From Chloroflexota bacterium (lineage in GTDB: Bacteria; Chloroflexota; Anaerolineae; Anaerolineales; Anaerolineaceae), in assembly GCA_029561345.1 (NCBI GenBank), contig JAKQJC010000031.1, forward strand, positions 42,945 to 106,944: a stretch of 64,000 bases of DNA, written 5' to 3'. Below are positions 1 through 7,045 of this stretch, one piece after another. The notes beneath the pieces were generated by a model. That model ran no database searches, had not been told where the DNA came from, and saw nothing but the letters and a program-made list of their open reading frames with translations. A program made the position numbers and the translations under genes. Numbering within the stretch: position 1 is the stretch's first letter; every line of letters starts with the position of its first letter.

Positions 1-603
1 GGGGCGCTGCGGATCATCGCGGCTTACCAGGCTGGCCAACTGCATGGGGTCTTTGGGCTTTTCGGCAAAATCGGTGATCTTGCTGGTGGCCTTGTCGCGC
101 TTGAGGATGCCAAAGCGCGAGGCTTCATCTTTATGCACCGGCTGCACAGCCACGGTGATATCGGCGTTGTGATCCCACTGGAATTTGGCCATGGCGGCGT
201 AATCCATGCGGTACAGGTGGTCACCCGCCAGGATCAGGGTGTATTTGGTGCGGGTGGACTGGATTTCATAGAGCTGCTTGCGCACGGCGTCCGCCGTGCC
301 CTGGTACCAGTCGGCGCTGTAGGGGGTCTGTTCGGCCGCCCAGATCTGCACCCAGCCGGTGTGGAAGGTGTCGAAATTGTAGGAGCGGGTGATGTGGCGG
401 TGCAGGGAAACAGAATTGAATTGGGTCAGCACAGCGATGCGGTAAATGCCCGAATTGATGCAGTTGCTGATCGGAATATCAATCAGGCGGTACTTGCCCC
501 CCATAGGCACGGCTGGTTTGGAGCGCATTTTGGTCAATGGGTAGAGGCGGCTCCCGCGGCCGCCGCCCAGGATGATGGATAGGATGTCGTTGACGCTACT
601 CAT
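1..603 (-). CDS. glgC: glucose-1-phosphate adenylyltransferase, N-terminal part (cut by window edge)
   Basis: Forms ADP-glucose from glucose-1-phosphate and ATP, the committed step of bacterial glycogen synthesis. The 201 visible codons read through to the left edge, so the C-terminal half (left-handed beta-helix) lies outside. The nucleotide-binding signature GGGRGSRLYPLT is at residues 13-24, followed by a KPAVP motif near residue 30, the RLIDIPISNC segment, and AGDHLYRMDY further on, all typical of GlgC rather than of RmlA or GalU. The ATG at 603 has a GGAGAGG ribosome site six bases upstream. It shares orientation with the ttcA-like gene upstream of it, about 70 bp away. Family assignment is firm; allosteric properties cannot be judged from this fragment. 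Confidence 0.95.
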   Translation of the reverse strand, partial: MSSVNDILSIILGGGRGSRLYPLTKMRSKPAVPMGGKYRLIDIPISNCINSGIYRIAVLTQFNSVSLHRHITRSYNFDTFHTGWVQIWAAEQTPYSADWYQGTADAVRKQLYEIQSTRTKYTLILAGDHLYRMDYAAMAKFQWDHNADITVAVQPVHKDEASRFGILKRDKATSKITDFAEKPKDPMQLASLVSRDDPQRP

Positions 604-671
604 AACCCTCTCCTTGCAAGAAAATGATATTTACAGTTGCTTCTTAAGCATAAATGCAAACCAAAACTGTG

Positions 672-1439
672 TCAATAAGAATCATCCTTAAAAGCGCTTC
701 CGGGAGTCTTTTTTTGCTCCGGGCCGCTCAGGTTTTTCAAACCGGCGCGCAGCAGGTTGGTGGCCGCCTGCGGGCAGGCGCGCTCCATTTGCTCCACCCA
801 GCCAGCAGCCAGCTTGCGCCGGGTGTGGTCGCTTTGCGGGCAGAGCGGCGGCGGGGTGGGAAAATCGCAGGCGCGGGCAAAGCGGCGCAGGTCTTTTTCG
901 CGCGTCAGGCACAGCGGCCTGATCAGCCTCAGGGCGCCGTCGAAATAATCGCGGCTGGGCGCCATGCCCTCCACCAGCCCATGCTGGATGAGGTTCATCA
1001 GGGTAGTCTGCGCCAGGTCATCCGCGTGGTGGCCAAAGGCAATCACATTGCAGTCCAGGCGCTGCGCGGCTTCAAAAAGGGTGCGCCGGCGGTTCCAGGT
1101 GCAGCGCTGGCAGTTGAGCGGCGGCGTTTCGCCTTCAGGCAGGCGCAGGGGCGCAAAGAGCACCGGCACGCCGCTGGCGGCCAGCCAGGCTTCCAGCGGC
1201 GGATGGGGCGCGGCTGCCGGGCCCAGGGCATCGCCGAGCACATGGATGGCCGCCAGGGTGTAAGCCCCGGCAGACGAGCGCTGGCGCAGCTGCAGCAGGC
1301 GCAGCAGGCTCAGGCTGTCTTTGCCGCCCGAAACCGCCACCGCCACGCGGTCGCCGGGCTGGATCATCTGGTGGTCACGAATGGCCTGGTTGACGGTTTT
1401 GAGCAGCCAGTAAGCCTGGCGGTTGGGGTCAGAGGACAT
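672..1439 (-). CDS. TtcA-like PP-loop tRNA thiolation enzyme
   Basis: Probable ATP-dependent tRNA sulfur-transfer enzyme of the TtcA/TtuA group, which adenylates a tRNA base and replaces oxygen with sulfur using a 4Fe-4S cluster. The 255-residue protein has the PP-loop SGGKDS at 37-42, a CxxC pair at 110-113 (CQRC) and a later cysteine near 200, the three cysteines that usually hold the cluster in TtcA. The segment FGHHADDLAQTTLMNL near 135-150 matches the conserved region after the CxxC. The length is shorter than E. coli TtcA (about 310), chiefly at the C terminus. The ATG at 1439 follows a GGAG site. It diverges from the phosphatase gene at 1516. 2-thiocytidine specificity is inferred; TtuA-like 2-thiouridine activity is the alternative. 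Confidence 0.82.
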   Translation of the reverse strand: MSSDPNRQAYWLLKTVNQAIRDHQMIQPGDRVAVAVSGGKDSLSLLRLLQLRQRSSAGAYTLAAIHVLGDALGPAAAPHPPLEAWLAASGVPVLFAPLRLPEGETPPLNCQRCTWNRRRTLFEAAQRLDCNVIAFGHHADDLAQTTLMNLIQHGLVEGMAPSRDYFDGALRLIRPLCLTREKDLRRFARACDFPTPPPLCPQSDHTRRKLAAGWVEQMERACPQAATNLLRAGLKNLSGPEQKKTPGSAFKDDSY

Positions 1440-1515
1440 GCAAAAAATCTCCGGTTCAGGGGATGATGAATGGTTGTAAAATAGACATGATCATATTCTG
1501 CTTTGAGGAATAATC

Positions 1516-2133
1516 ATGATGCAACTTTTTTTTATCCGGCACGGCCAGAGCGAGGCCAACCTGCTGCACGAAGTTTCAAACCGCGGCTGGAAACACCCCC
1601 TCACCGAATTGGGCTTTCAGCAGGCGCGCAGCCTGGCGCAGGCCATGCAGGGCATCCAGCTTGCCCGCGTTTTTTCCAGCCCGGTGATGCGCGCCGTGCA
1701 GACGGCAGAAATCGCAGCAGCCGCCGCTGGGGTCCCTGTGGAGGTCACCGATGCCCTGCGGGAATACGACCTGGGCGTGCTGGAGGGCCGTTCTGATGAG
1801 GAAGCCTGGCGACTGTATGATGAAGAAGTGGCCGCCTGGATTGAGCGCCGCGACTGGGATTTCCGCGTCCCTGAGGGCGAAAGTTATAATGATATTCGCG
1901 CCCGTTTTGAGCCGTTCATCCAGGGCCTGGCGGCGCAGTACGGGCAAAGCGAGGCCGGCCTGGCGCTGGTGGGGCACGGCGGCACCTACCGCCTGATGCT
2001 GCCGCTGGTGCTGAAAAATATTGATTTTGATTTTGCTCTCGCCCATCCCATTACCAACACCATGATCATCACCGCCTGCGCGGAGGGGTCCGGGCTGCGC
2101 TGCCAGCGCTGGGGCGATTTAGTCCTCGAGTGA
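1516..2133 (+). CDS. histidine phosphatase family protein (phosphoglycerate-mutase-like)
   Basis: Member of the RHG phosphatase superfamily; these transfer phosphate through a histidine intermediate. The catalytic motif FIRHGQSEAN is at residues 6-15, the acidic segment EYDLGVLEGRSDEEA follows near residue 78, and the second conserved histidine is in LVGHGGTYRL near 155. The 205-residue length fits broad-specificity phosphatases such as CobC/PhoE or fructose-2,6-bisphosphatase-like enzymes, and the substrate cannot be told from sequence. A GAGGAA site precedes two adjacent ATG codons (1516 and 1519); the first is used here. The 3' end overlaps the convergent small gene at 2119 by 15 bp. Confidence 0.9.
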   Translation: MMQLFFIRHGQSEANLLHEVSNRGWKHPLTELGFQQARSLAQAMQGIQLARVFSSPVMRAVQTAEIAAAAAGVPVEVTDALREYDLGVLEGRSDEEAWRLYDEEVAAWIERRDWDFRVPEGESYNDIRARFEPFIQGLAAQYGQSEAGLALVGHGGTYRLMLPLVLKNIDFDFALAHPITNTMIITACAEGSGLRCQRWGDLVLE

Positions 2134-2358
2134 TTCCTCTGGCGGCATGATCAGGTTGGCGCTTTTGATGTGATCGAGCAGGGTGCGGGCTTTCGTAATG
2201 TTATCGATGGCCAGCTGCATGTTAAAATTGCGCGTTTCCTTGGGCAGGTTGAGGTTTTGCCGCAGATAGGTGACGCGCCGGTAGGCAAAATCGAGCTCTT
2301 TTTCAATTTCTTCGATGGTGAGGCGAATGGATTCGGGAAGGTGCGTTTCTTCAGGCAT
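2119..2358 (-). CDS. small conserved-looking helical protein, unknown function
   Basis: A 79-residue acidic protein that I do not recognise. It is predicted mostly helical, with heptad-like spacing (IEEIEKELDFAYRRVTYLRQ in the first half), and a short acidic tail. A canonical AAGGAG site lies six bases before the ATG at 2358, and base composition matches neighbouring genes, which supports real translation. It overlaps the convergent phosphatase gene by 15 bp and has no partner on its own strand. A coiled-coil adaptor or subunit is possible but not shown. Confidence 0.65.
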   Translation of the reverse strand: MPEETHLPESIRLTIEEIEKELDFAYRRVTYLRQNLNLPKETRNFNMQLAIDNITKARTLLDHIKSANLIMPPEESLED

Positions 2359-2474
2359 GCGCGGCTCCTTGGTGGGGGCAGAAAAGCTTGAAAAAAATGG
2401 ATACGGCTAAGTTGATTATAGCCCGAAATGGCCCGCGCGTCATGGAGTGGTTTATTTGTATTTTGAGTCATACC

Positions 2475-2516
2475 TGAGCAGTTTGATAAAGTCATTAAAA
2501 CACCCATCCCGCCCCC
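2475..2516 (+). repeat. degenerate end of the MITE-like element
   Basis: This stretch resembles the left end of the full element at 2687: both read TGAGYAGTTTGAYAA followed by a CATT, then a run of A, CATC and a C-rich tract. The rest of the element is missing here, so it looks like a decayed solo end about 200 bp upstream of an intact copy. Confidence 0.5.
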
Positions 2517-2547
2517 GCAGCAGCGCCTCCGCTTCGCGAAGGCAAGA

Positions 2548-2595
2548 GGGCAGTCCCCCACTTTGTGAGGGCAGTCCCCCACTTCGTGAGGGCAG
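2548..2595 (+). repeat. 21-bp direct repeat, two and a third units
   Basis: Two 21-bp units starting GGGCAGTCCCCCACTT (2548-2568 and 2569-2589) differ at one base, and a partial third unit follows. Together with GCCCCCGCAGCAGCG just upstream (2511-2525), the sequence is related, in reverse complement, to the 22-bp tandem array at 31222. Both arrays lie next to a MITE-like copy. The rest of 2359-2686 holds no convincing gene. Confidence 0.7.
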
Positions 2596-2686
2596 GTGAA
2601 ACAGCCAAAGAAATGAGATTTGGAGCTTTTCTTTTTCTTCCTTTGCGTCCTTAGCGCGCCTGGCGGTTCAAAAAAAAAGACGGCTG

Positions 2687-2870
2687 AGTAGTTTGACAAG
2701 GTTACATTAAAATATTCATCGCCCACCCCCTCCCGATTTTCGGGAGGGGGCGACTGTTAATTGTGGTTTTTTGTCTCCCTTCGAGGAGACAAAAAACACG
2801 GGTGGTTAATTTCCTGATTGAAAGCGATAAAAAAGCAGGAAATACTGGAATGTGATATTGTCAAAGTAGT
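2687..2870 (+). mobile_element. MITE-like element, copy 1 (184 bp)
   Basis: Non-coding element bounded by imperfect 22-bp terminal inverted repeats (2687-2708 and 2849-2870, 17 of 22 matching, core TTTGACAA). Inside are a hairpin with CCCCCTCCCG / CGGGAGGGGG arms (2726-2750), a second hairpin with GTTTTTTGTCTCC / GGAGACAAAAAAC arms (2766-2797), and a TTTCCTG / CAGGAAA pair. Copies at 23255 (inverted) and 31003 share the same order of parts. It has no transposase, so a mobilising enzyme would have to act in trans. All three copies sit between genes. Confidence 0.72.
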
Positions 2871-2942
2871 AACGAAAAACGACATTATCAAAGGCGTAAT
2901 CAAATAGGATAGAAACTGTAAGGTTTTTTTCAATTCCGGCGT

Positions 2943-2948
2943 GCTATA
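2943..2948 (+). promoter_or_regulatory. -10 box before the Pro/Thr-rich small gene
   Basis: TATAAT lies 39 bases before the ATG at 2988. The -35 region is weak and T-rich, so the assignment relies mainly on the perfect -10 hexamer and its spacing to the ribosome site. Confidence 0.5.
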
Positions 2949-2987
2949 ATTATTTTGATACGAATGGCTTCATGAAAGGAGACAGGC

Positions 2988-3320
2988 ATGATTAATAATA
3001 TTGGTAAAACCCCCACCCCTTTGCAGACCCCTGCTGAAGGAACCCGGCGCACCGGCCCGGCCCAGTCGCCCGCCCGCCCTGAAGAGGCGCTTGAGACCCG
3101 CGCCATGGAACGCACTGAAGCCAAAAAGGTTGCATCCACTAAAACCGAAAAACCGGCAGACACCAACCCGGTGCGCACCGTGCGCCAGCTGGCCGCCAAC
3201 GAGACCAACCCGGTGAGCCAGACCCCGGCCACCCAGCCCTCCCGGCCGCAGACCACCGCTCAGGCCAACTACAACCAGGCCAAAGATCTGATGAATCAGT
3301 TGATGAATCTGCGTTCCTGA
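2988..3320 (+). CDS. small Pro/Thr-rich protein of unknown function
   Basis: A 110-residue protein of low complexity, rich in Pro, Thr, Ala and charged residues, probably disordered except for a short C-terminal helix (NYNQAKDLMNQLMNLRS). Translation is supported by a strong AAAGGAG site nine bases before the ATG, a TATAAT box upstream and an intrinsic terminator 25 bp after the stop. There is no signal peptide or membrane segment. The overall plan (short N-terminal MINNIG segment, disordered middle, helical tail) loosely recalls FlgM-type anti-sigma factors, but there is no motif match and no flagellar gene nearby, so I leave it unassigned. Confidence 0.6.
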   Translation: MINNIGKTPTPLQTPAEGTRRTGPAQSPARPEEALETRAMERTEAKKVASTKTEKPADTNPVRTVRQLAANETNPVSQTPATQPSRPQTTAQANYNQAKDLMNQLMNLRS

Positions 3321-3345
3321 ACGGCAGAAAAGCCTTTACCTTCCT

Positions 3346-3375
3346 GGAGCCTTCGATTCAGAAGGCTCCTTTTTT
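3346..3375 (+). terminator. intrinsic terminator after the Pro/Thr-rich gene
   Basis: Perfect 9-bp arms GGAGCCTTC / GAAGGCTCC with a 6-base loop, followed by six T residues. Confidence 0.9.
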
Positions 3376-3430
3376 ACGCCTGCCCCTTTCACAATTCATT
3401 CAAGAACAGGTATAATGGGTTTGCCGAAAC

Positions 3431-3459
3431 AAAAACCTCCATAAGATATCTTATGGAGG
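3431..3459 (-). terminator. intrinsic terminator of tRNA-Leu
   Basis: A 24-bp perfect palindrome (3436-3459, arms starting CCTCCATAAGAT) lies five bases beyond the tRNA 3' end and is followed on the minus strand by a run of five T. Confidence 0.85.
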
Positions 3460-3464
3460 CTGTG

Positions 3465-3546
3465 TGCCGAAGGTGGGAATCGAACCCACATACCCGAGGG
3501 TACACGATTTTGAGTCGTGCGCGTCTGCCAATTCCGCCACTCCGGC
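3465..3546 (-). tRNA. tRNA-Leu (anticodon CAA)
   Basis: An 82-nt class II tRNA. The acceptor arms GCCGGAG / CTTCGGC pair with one G-T wobble, the anticodon loop is CTCAAAA on a CACGA / TCGTG stem, giving CAA (codon UUG), and the T loop is GTTCGAATC. There is a long variable arm (GTACCCTCGGGTAT). The discriminator base is A, as expected for leucine, and CCA is not encoded. Confidence 0.97.
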
Positions 3547-3556
3547 GAGTATTCAA

Positions 3557-3564
3557 AGTATAAT
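3557..3564. promoter_or_regulatory. shared -10 core for tRNA-Leu (minus) and ychF (plus)
   Basis: The octamer AGTATAAT gives TATAAT on the plus strand (3559-3564, 45 bases before the ychF ATG) and TATACT on the minus strand (3562-3557, 10 bases before the tRNA 5' end). One TATA core can therefore serve two divergent promoters. Confidence 0.6.
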
Positions 3565-3609
3565 CAAATAAGGCCATTCGGTCAAGTATAAAAGAGAAGA
3601 GATAAAAAT

Positions 3610-4677
3610 ATGCGTTTAGGAATCATCGGCTTACCCCAATCAGGCAAAACAACCCTGTTTAATGCCCTCACCCGCTCCACCCAGCCCACCGGCCCGACCG
3701 GCAAAATTGAAATTCACACCGGTGTGGTGGATGTGCCGGATCCGCGCGTGGATAAACTGTCGGCCATGTTCAAACCGAAGAAGACCATCTACGCCAAGGT
3801 CACCTATGCCGACATCGCCGGCCTGGACGGTTCGGCGGGCAAGACGGGCATTTCGGGCACCCTGCTCAACCAGCTCACCCAGATGGACGGCTTCATCCAC
3901 GTTATCCGCACCTTCGAAGATGAAAACGTGGCGGCCCCCAGCGGCAGCGTGAACCCGACCCGCGACCTGGCTACCATGGACAGCGAATTTATCATTAATG
4001 ACCTGATTGCCGTGGAACGCAAGCTGGAACGCCTGCGCGAAGAGCGCAAAAAAGGCGCCGGGCGCGATAAAGGCCAGATTGAACGGGAAGTGGTGCTCTT
4101 TGAGCGCATCGAGGCGGCCCTGAACGAAGAAACCCCGCTGCGCGACCTGGCGATCAACGCCGAAGAAGAAAAGCTGCTTTCGGGCTTTGGCTTCCTCAGC
4201 CGCAAACCCGTGTTGATTGTCTTCAACCAGTCGGAAGGCCAGAGCATGCCCCAAATTCCCTACCCCCACCAGCACAGTCAGATGGTGGCCCTGCAGGGCA
4301 AGCTGGAGGCGGAAATCGCACAGCTTCCGCCAGAAGATGCGCGCATGTTCCTGGAAGAATACGGCATCGAAGAACCCAGCCTCAACCGCATGATCCGCCT
4401 TTCGTATGACCTGCTGGGCCTGCAATCGTTCTTCACCGTCGGGCCTGACGAAGTGCGCGCCTGGACGGTGCGCCGCGGCGCCCTGGCCCCCGAGGCGGCG
4501 GGAGAAATTCACACCGATCTGCAGAAGGGCTTTATCCGCGCCGAAGTGGTGGCCTACAACGACCTGATCAGCCTGGGCGGCATGACCGAGGCGCGCAGCA
4601 AAGGCAAGCTGCGCCTGGAAGGCAAGGAATATCCCGTCCTTGACGGCGATATTCTCAATATCCGCTTCAACATTTGA
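3610..4677 (+). CDS. ychF: redox/translation-linked P-loop ATPase YchF (OLA1/Obg family)
   Basis: Ribosome-associated P-loop NTPase of the YchF/OLA1 group. The Walker A motif GLPQSGKTTLFN is at residues 7-18, a helical coiled-coil insertion spans roughly 130-160, and the C-terminal third carries the TGS domain with the family signature around FFTVGPDEVRAW near 280. The G4 position reads NQSE (residue about 202) in place of the GTPase NKxD; known YchF/OLA1 proteins carry NxxE here and prefer ATP, so ATP preference is inferred. The 355-residue length is normal. It stands alone, with a -10 box shared with the tRNA-Leu gene and no other translation gene beside it. Confidence 0.93.
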   Translation: MRLGIIGLPQSGKTTLFNALTRSTQPTGPTGKIEIHTGVVDVPDPRVDKLSAMFKPKKTIYAKVTYADIAGLDGSAGKTGISGTLLNQLTQMDGFIHVIRTFEDENVAAPSGSVNPTRDLATMDSEFIINDLIAVERKLERLREERKKGAGRDKGQIEREVVLFERIEAALNEETPLRDLAINAEEEKLLSGFGFLSRKPVLIVFNQSEGQSMPQIPYPHQHSQMVALQGKLEAEIAQLPPEDARMFLEEYGIEEPSLNRMIRLSYDLLGLQSFFTVGPDEVRAWTVRRGALAPEAAGEIHTDLQKGFIRAEVVAYNDLISLGGMTEARSKGKLRLEGKEYPVLDGDILNIRFNI

Positions 4678-4703
4678 TGATTTTTTTACCAAAAGGTTTT
4701 GAG

Positions 4704-4787
4704 CCCTTGCCAAAGCCGTAGGGCTATGATATGATAAGGTTGTTGATCGCCAGGATGCCCCCCTCATCCTGGCGATCAACGCTTTAA
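4704..4787 (+). repeat. promoter-hairpin repeat, copy 1
   Basis: A -35 box TTGCCA (4707-4712), a 17-bp spacer and a -10 box TATGAT (4730-4735) are followed, at the expected start of transcription, by a 16-bp perfect stem (4742-4757 with 4765-4780) around the loop CCCCCCT, then GCTTTAA. No gene follows directly; the next repeat copy is 120 bp downstream. This layout suggests a small structured RNA or structured leader. The hairpin lacks a T tract, so it is not a standard terminator. Confidence 0.7.
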
Positions 4788-4905
4788 CAGCCGGAATGCC
4801 TGGCGCGGGGGTGAATGACGGGGAGAAACCTGAACCGGGGAACGGCTGGGGCAATCCTTCACCATACGAAAACGATCAAATTGCTCTGAAATTGCTTCCC
4901 GTTTA

Positions 4906-4989
4906 CCCTTGATTAAATCATCAGCCCATGATAATATAAGGACGTTGATCGCCAGGATGCCCCCCTCATCCTGGCGATCAACGCTTTAA
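4906..4989 (+). repeat. promoter-hairpin repeat, copy 2
   Basis: TTGATT (4909-4914), 17-bp spacer, TAATAT (4932-4937), then the same 16-bp stem (4944-4959 with 4967-4982), loop CCCCCCT and GCTTTAA tail as in copy 1. The HD-domain gene begins 62 bp further on, so this copy could drive that gene with a structured leader of about 107 nt. Between the repeats, 4678-5050 holds nothing else I can identify. Confidence 0.72.
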
Positions 4990-5050
4990 CCCCCAGCAGC
5001 ACTATCGCGGCATTTTTGATCTGACAGGTAAAACAACACCCAGGCGGAAC

Positions 5051-5686
5051 ATGACGAACCCATTGCCCGGCATACCCGGTCTCGCGGAAGCGGTTTGCTT
5101 GATGAATGAGGCGGAACGGCGCAATCCCGGCCCCTGGCATGCGCATTCAATCTTTGTTGCCAGAGCCGCTGAATTAATTGCCTCCCATCACCCCAACCTT
5201 GACCCTTCAACAGCCTATATCCTGGGCTATTTGCATGATATTGGCCGGCGCGAAGGCGTCACCGATTTGCGCCACACGCTGGATGGGTACCGTTATTTAT
5301 CCGGCCTGGGCTTCCCCGGCGCGGCGCGGATATGCCGCACCCATTCCTTTCCGGTCAAGCACGTTTTGGCCGGATCAGGTCAGTGGGACTGTTCCCCTGA
5401 AGAGGTGAACGGGGTGCAAAAATTTCTGGACGGGGTCGAATACACCGATTACGACCGGCTGATTCAGCTTTGCGATGCGCTGGCCCTGCCCACCGGGTTC
5501 TGCCCGGTGGAAAAGCGCCTGCTGGATGTGGCCCTGAGGCGGGGCGTCAACGCATATTCGGTTGAAAAATGGCAGGCATTTATCAAGATACGCGAAGATT
5601 TCGACAGGGCGATCGGCAGGCCGGTCTACAGTCTTTTACCCGGGGTGGTTGAAAACACCTTTGGTTTTGATCCGGCTGGATTTTAG
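5051..5686 (+). CDS. HD-domain metal-dependent phosphohydrolase
   Basis: Single-domain HD hydrolase of 211 residues; the family removes phosphate from nucleotides or related small molecules with a metal held by His and Asp. The metal ligands are visible: His at 30 (PWHAHS), the HD pair at 62-63 (GYLHDIG), and a distal Asp in LIQLCDALALP near 140. There is no nucleotide-binding partner domain, so the substrate is open. The AGGCGG site precedes the ATG. It is flanked on both sides by the promoter-hairpin repeats (copies 1-2 upstream, copy 3 downstream), which makes it the natural candidate for control by them. Confidence 0.85.
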   Translation: MTNPLPGIPGLAEAVCLMNEAERRNPGPWHAHSIFVARAAELIASHHPNLDPSTAYILGYLHDIGRREGVTDLRHTLDGYRYLSGLGFPGAARICRTHSFPVKHVLAGSGQWDCSPEEVNGVQKFLDGVEYTDYDRLIQLCDALALPTGFCPVEKRLLDVALRRGVNAYSVEKWQAFIKIREDFDRAIGRPVYSLLPGVVENTFGFDPAGF

Positions 5687-5713
5687 AAAGAGGTGAAAAT
5701 TCTCCGGCAAAAA

Positions 5714-5796
5714 CCCTTGATTAATTTTCATCAGAGTGATAATATAGGGGTGTTGGCCGCCAGGATGCCCCCCTCATCCTGGCGGTTAACGTTTAA
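5714..5796 (+). repeat. promoter-hairpin repeat, copy 3 (with covarying stem)
   Basis: TTGATT (5717-5722), 17-bp spacer, TAATAT (5740-5745), stem 5752-5767 with 5775-5790, loop CCCCCCT, tail GTTTAA. Compared with copies 1-2 the stem has changed on both strands: one T-A pair has become C-G and two pairs have become G-T wobbles, with no pair lost. Such compensatory change points to selection on an RNA fold. No gene lies downstream for 540 bp on this strand; the DnaA-box cluster follows directly. Confidence 0.72.
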
Positions 5797-5827
5797 TATC
5801 CACAGGGTTATCCACAGGTGTGGATAA
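5796..5827. promoter_or_regulatory. cluster of three DnaA-box-like sites
   Basis: Within 32 bp there are ATATCCACA (5796-5804, one mismatch), TTATCCACA (5808-5816, perfect consensus) and its inverse TGTGGATAA (5819-5827, perfect). The two perfect boxes form a 10-bp inverted repeat. The rest of 5828-6341 is AT-rich with long pyrimidine runs (around 5858-5930) and shows no gene. Confidence 0.6.
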
Positions 5828-6341
5828 CCTGGTTAAAAGGGGGATAAACCGCCATTTTTTTCTTTTTTTCGTTTTCCCATAGACCAGATTCTTTTTGTTC
5901 CCCGTTTTCCAATGAATTTTTTTTTCTAAACCCGCGCCGTTTGGCTACCGAAAAGGACAGATTGCGTGAATCCGCAGGCGGTAAAGAGAAAAAAGAAGCT
6001 TTTCTGGCGTTAGATGGCCTGATCCTTCCGAAAATACACCCAATTTACGGGATATTCCGGTTTTATATCCATAGAAACGCCTCTGTTTGATGGTAAATGG
6101 GTTCTGATCACCGGCAGGAAGGCGGGAAAGGCAGGGATTCCGGGTTGAAAGATCGGTTTTTATGAATAAACGAGCGGTTTTACCGTCAATTTGCTGAAAA
6201 GACGCTTTTTAGGGATGAATCAGGAGGATTCAAGATTGCCCGTCACAGTCTATTTTAAGTCTCAAAGGCCGCCAGAGGCGCAAAGAAACCAGCCCCCTTT
6301 TTTTCTTTCTTCTCTTTTGTGGTTTTACAGTGAAAAAATGT

Positions 6342-7016
6342 TTAATTGACCGACATCAAAAATGAGGTCAGCTCATCTGCCACGTCAGGAATGGCGGTGG
6401 CCACCTGGAAGATGCGGTTTTCATGCTCCAGCAGGTTCACGCAGCCCTGCATCAGATCATAAAACGACGGCGCCGCCAGCAGGCCCTGCTTATCGCGGTT
6501 GGGCACGCGCAAAGCGATGGCGGCCAGGCTGGTCAGCAGCAGGGGGTCTGAAGGGATGCGCTCAACGCGGATGGGGCTGCCCACGGCATGGCCGAGGGTT
6601 TCAAGATAGCGCGAGAGAGAATCCTTCAGGGCCGGAATCAGGGTGGCAGCTTCGCCCATGTTCGACATGGTCCACGGCCACAGTTCCACCTCGCCGGTCA
6701 GGTAGGGGCGGTCGTGGTAGAGGCGGTTGATTTTGAAGCGCTGCTCGCCCAGGCAGAGGATGTTGATGCGCCCATCGGGCAGGTCTTCCGATTTCTGGAT
6801 ACGGCAGGTGGTGCCCACGTCGAACGGCTGGGCATCTTCTGTGCTGGCGGTATCGCGGCCTTTGCGCAGCAGCACCACGCCAAAGGGCATCTGCTTTTCG
6901 AGGCACTCGCGCACCATCTGCTGGTAGCGCGGCTCGAAAATGTGCAGCGGCAGAGTCTGGCCGGGAAACAGCACCGTGTTAAGCGGAAATAGCGGTAAAA
7001 TTTGAATATCCATCAT
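6342..7016 (-). CDS. LON-substrate-binding-domain protein
   Basis: A 224-residue stand-alone version of the N-terminal domain of Lon protease, with no ATPase or protease part. The start of the protein carries the family signature (LPLFPLNTVLFPGQTLPLHI near 7-26, then FEPRYQQMV), followed by the beta-rich core FGVVLLRKG and a helical C-terminal half. Such proteins are common in bacteria and are thought to bind unfolded or specific protein substrates; the biochemical role is not settled. Two ATG codons (7016, 7013) follow a GCAGGA site. It diverges from the methyltransferase at 7046 across a 29-bp gap that holds both promoters. Confidence 0.9.
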   Translation of the reverse strand: MMDIQILPLFPLNTVLFPGQTLPLHIFEPRYQQMVRECLEKQMPFGVVLLRKGRDTASTEDAQPFDVGTTCRIQKSEDLPDGRINILCLGEQRFKINRLYHDRPYLTGEVELWPWTMSNMGEAATLIPALKDSLSRYLETLGHAVGSPIRVERIPSDPLLLTSLAAIALRVPNRDKQGLLAAPSFYDLMQGCVNLLEHENRIFQVATAIPDVADELTSFLMSVN

Positions 7017-7030
7017 GCCATCCTGCTAAC

Positions 7031-7038
7031 AGTATAAC
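7031..7038. promoter_or_regulatory. shared -10 core for the LON-domain and TrmH-like genes
   Basis: The octamer AGTATAAC gives TATAAC on the plus strand (7033-7038), seven bases before the ATG at 7046, and TATACT on the minus strand (7036-7031), fourteen bases before the ATG at 7016. The plus-strand transcript would begin at or next to its start codon. Confidence 0.55.
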
Positions 7039-7045
7039 ATTATTT

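Noticed and set aside
133..582. Plus-strand frame of 149 codons at the left edge
   Set aside because: It is the opposite-strand shadow of glgC, whose motifs and ribosome site are clear.
654..1466. Plus-strand frame of 270 codons
   Set aside because: Shadow of the TtcA-like gene; no start site or family match.
2151..2726. Minus-strand frame of 191 codons over the repeat region
   Set aside because: It runs through MITE-like and direct-repeat sequence and overlaps the small helical-protein gene in another frame.
3640..4854. Minus-strand frame of 404 codons
   Set aside because: Shadow of ychF caused by high GC; no motif.
5796..6341. Definite replication origin
   Set aside because: Only three DnaA-like boxes are seen, with no dnaA or dnaN gene nearby and no whole-chromosome skew to support it.
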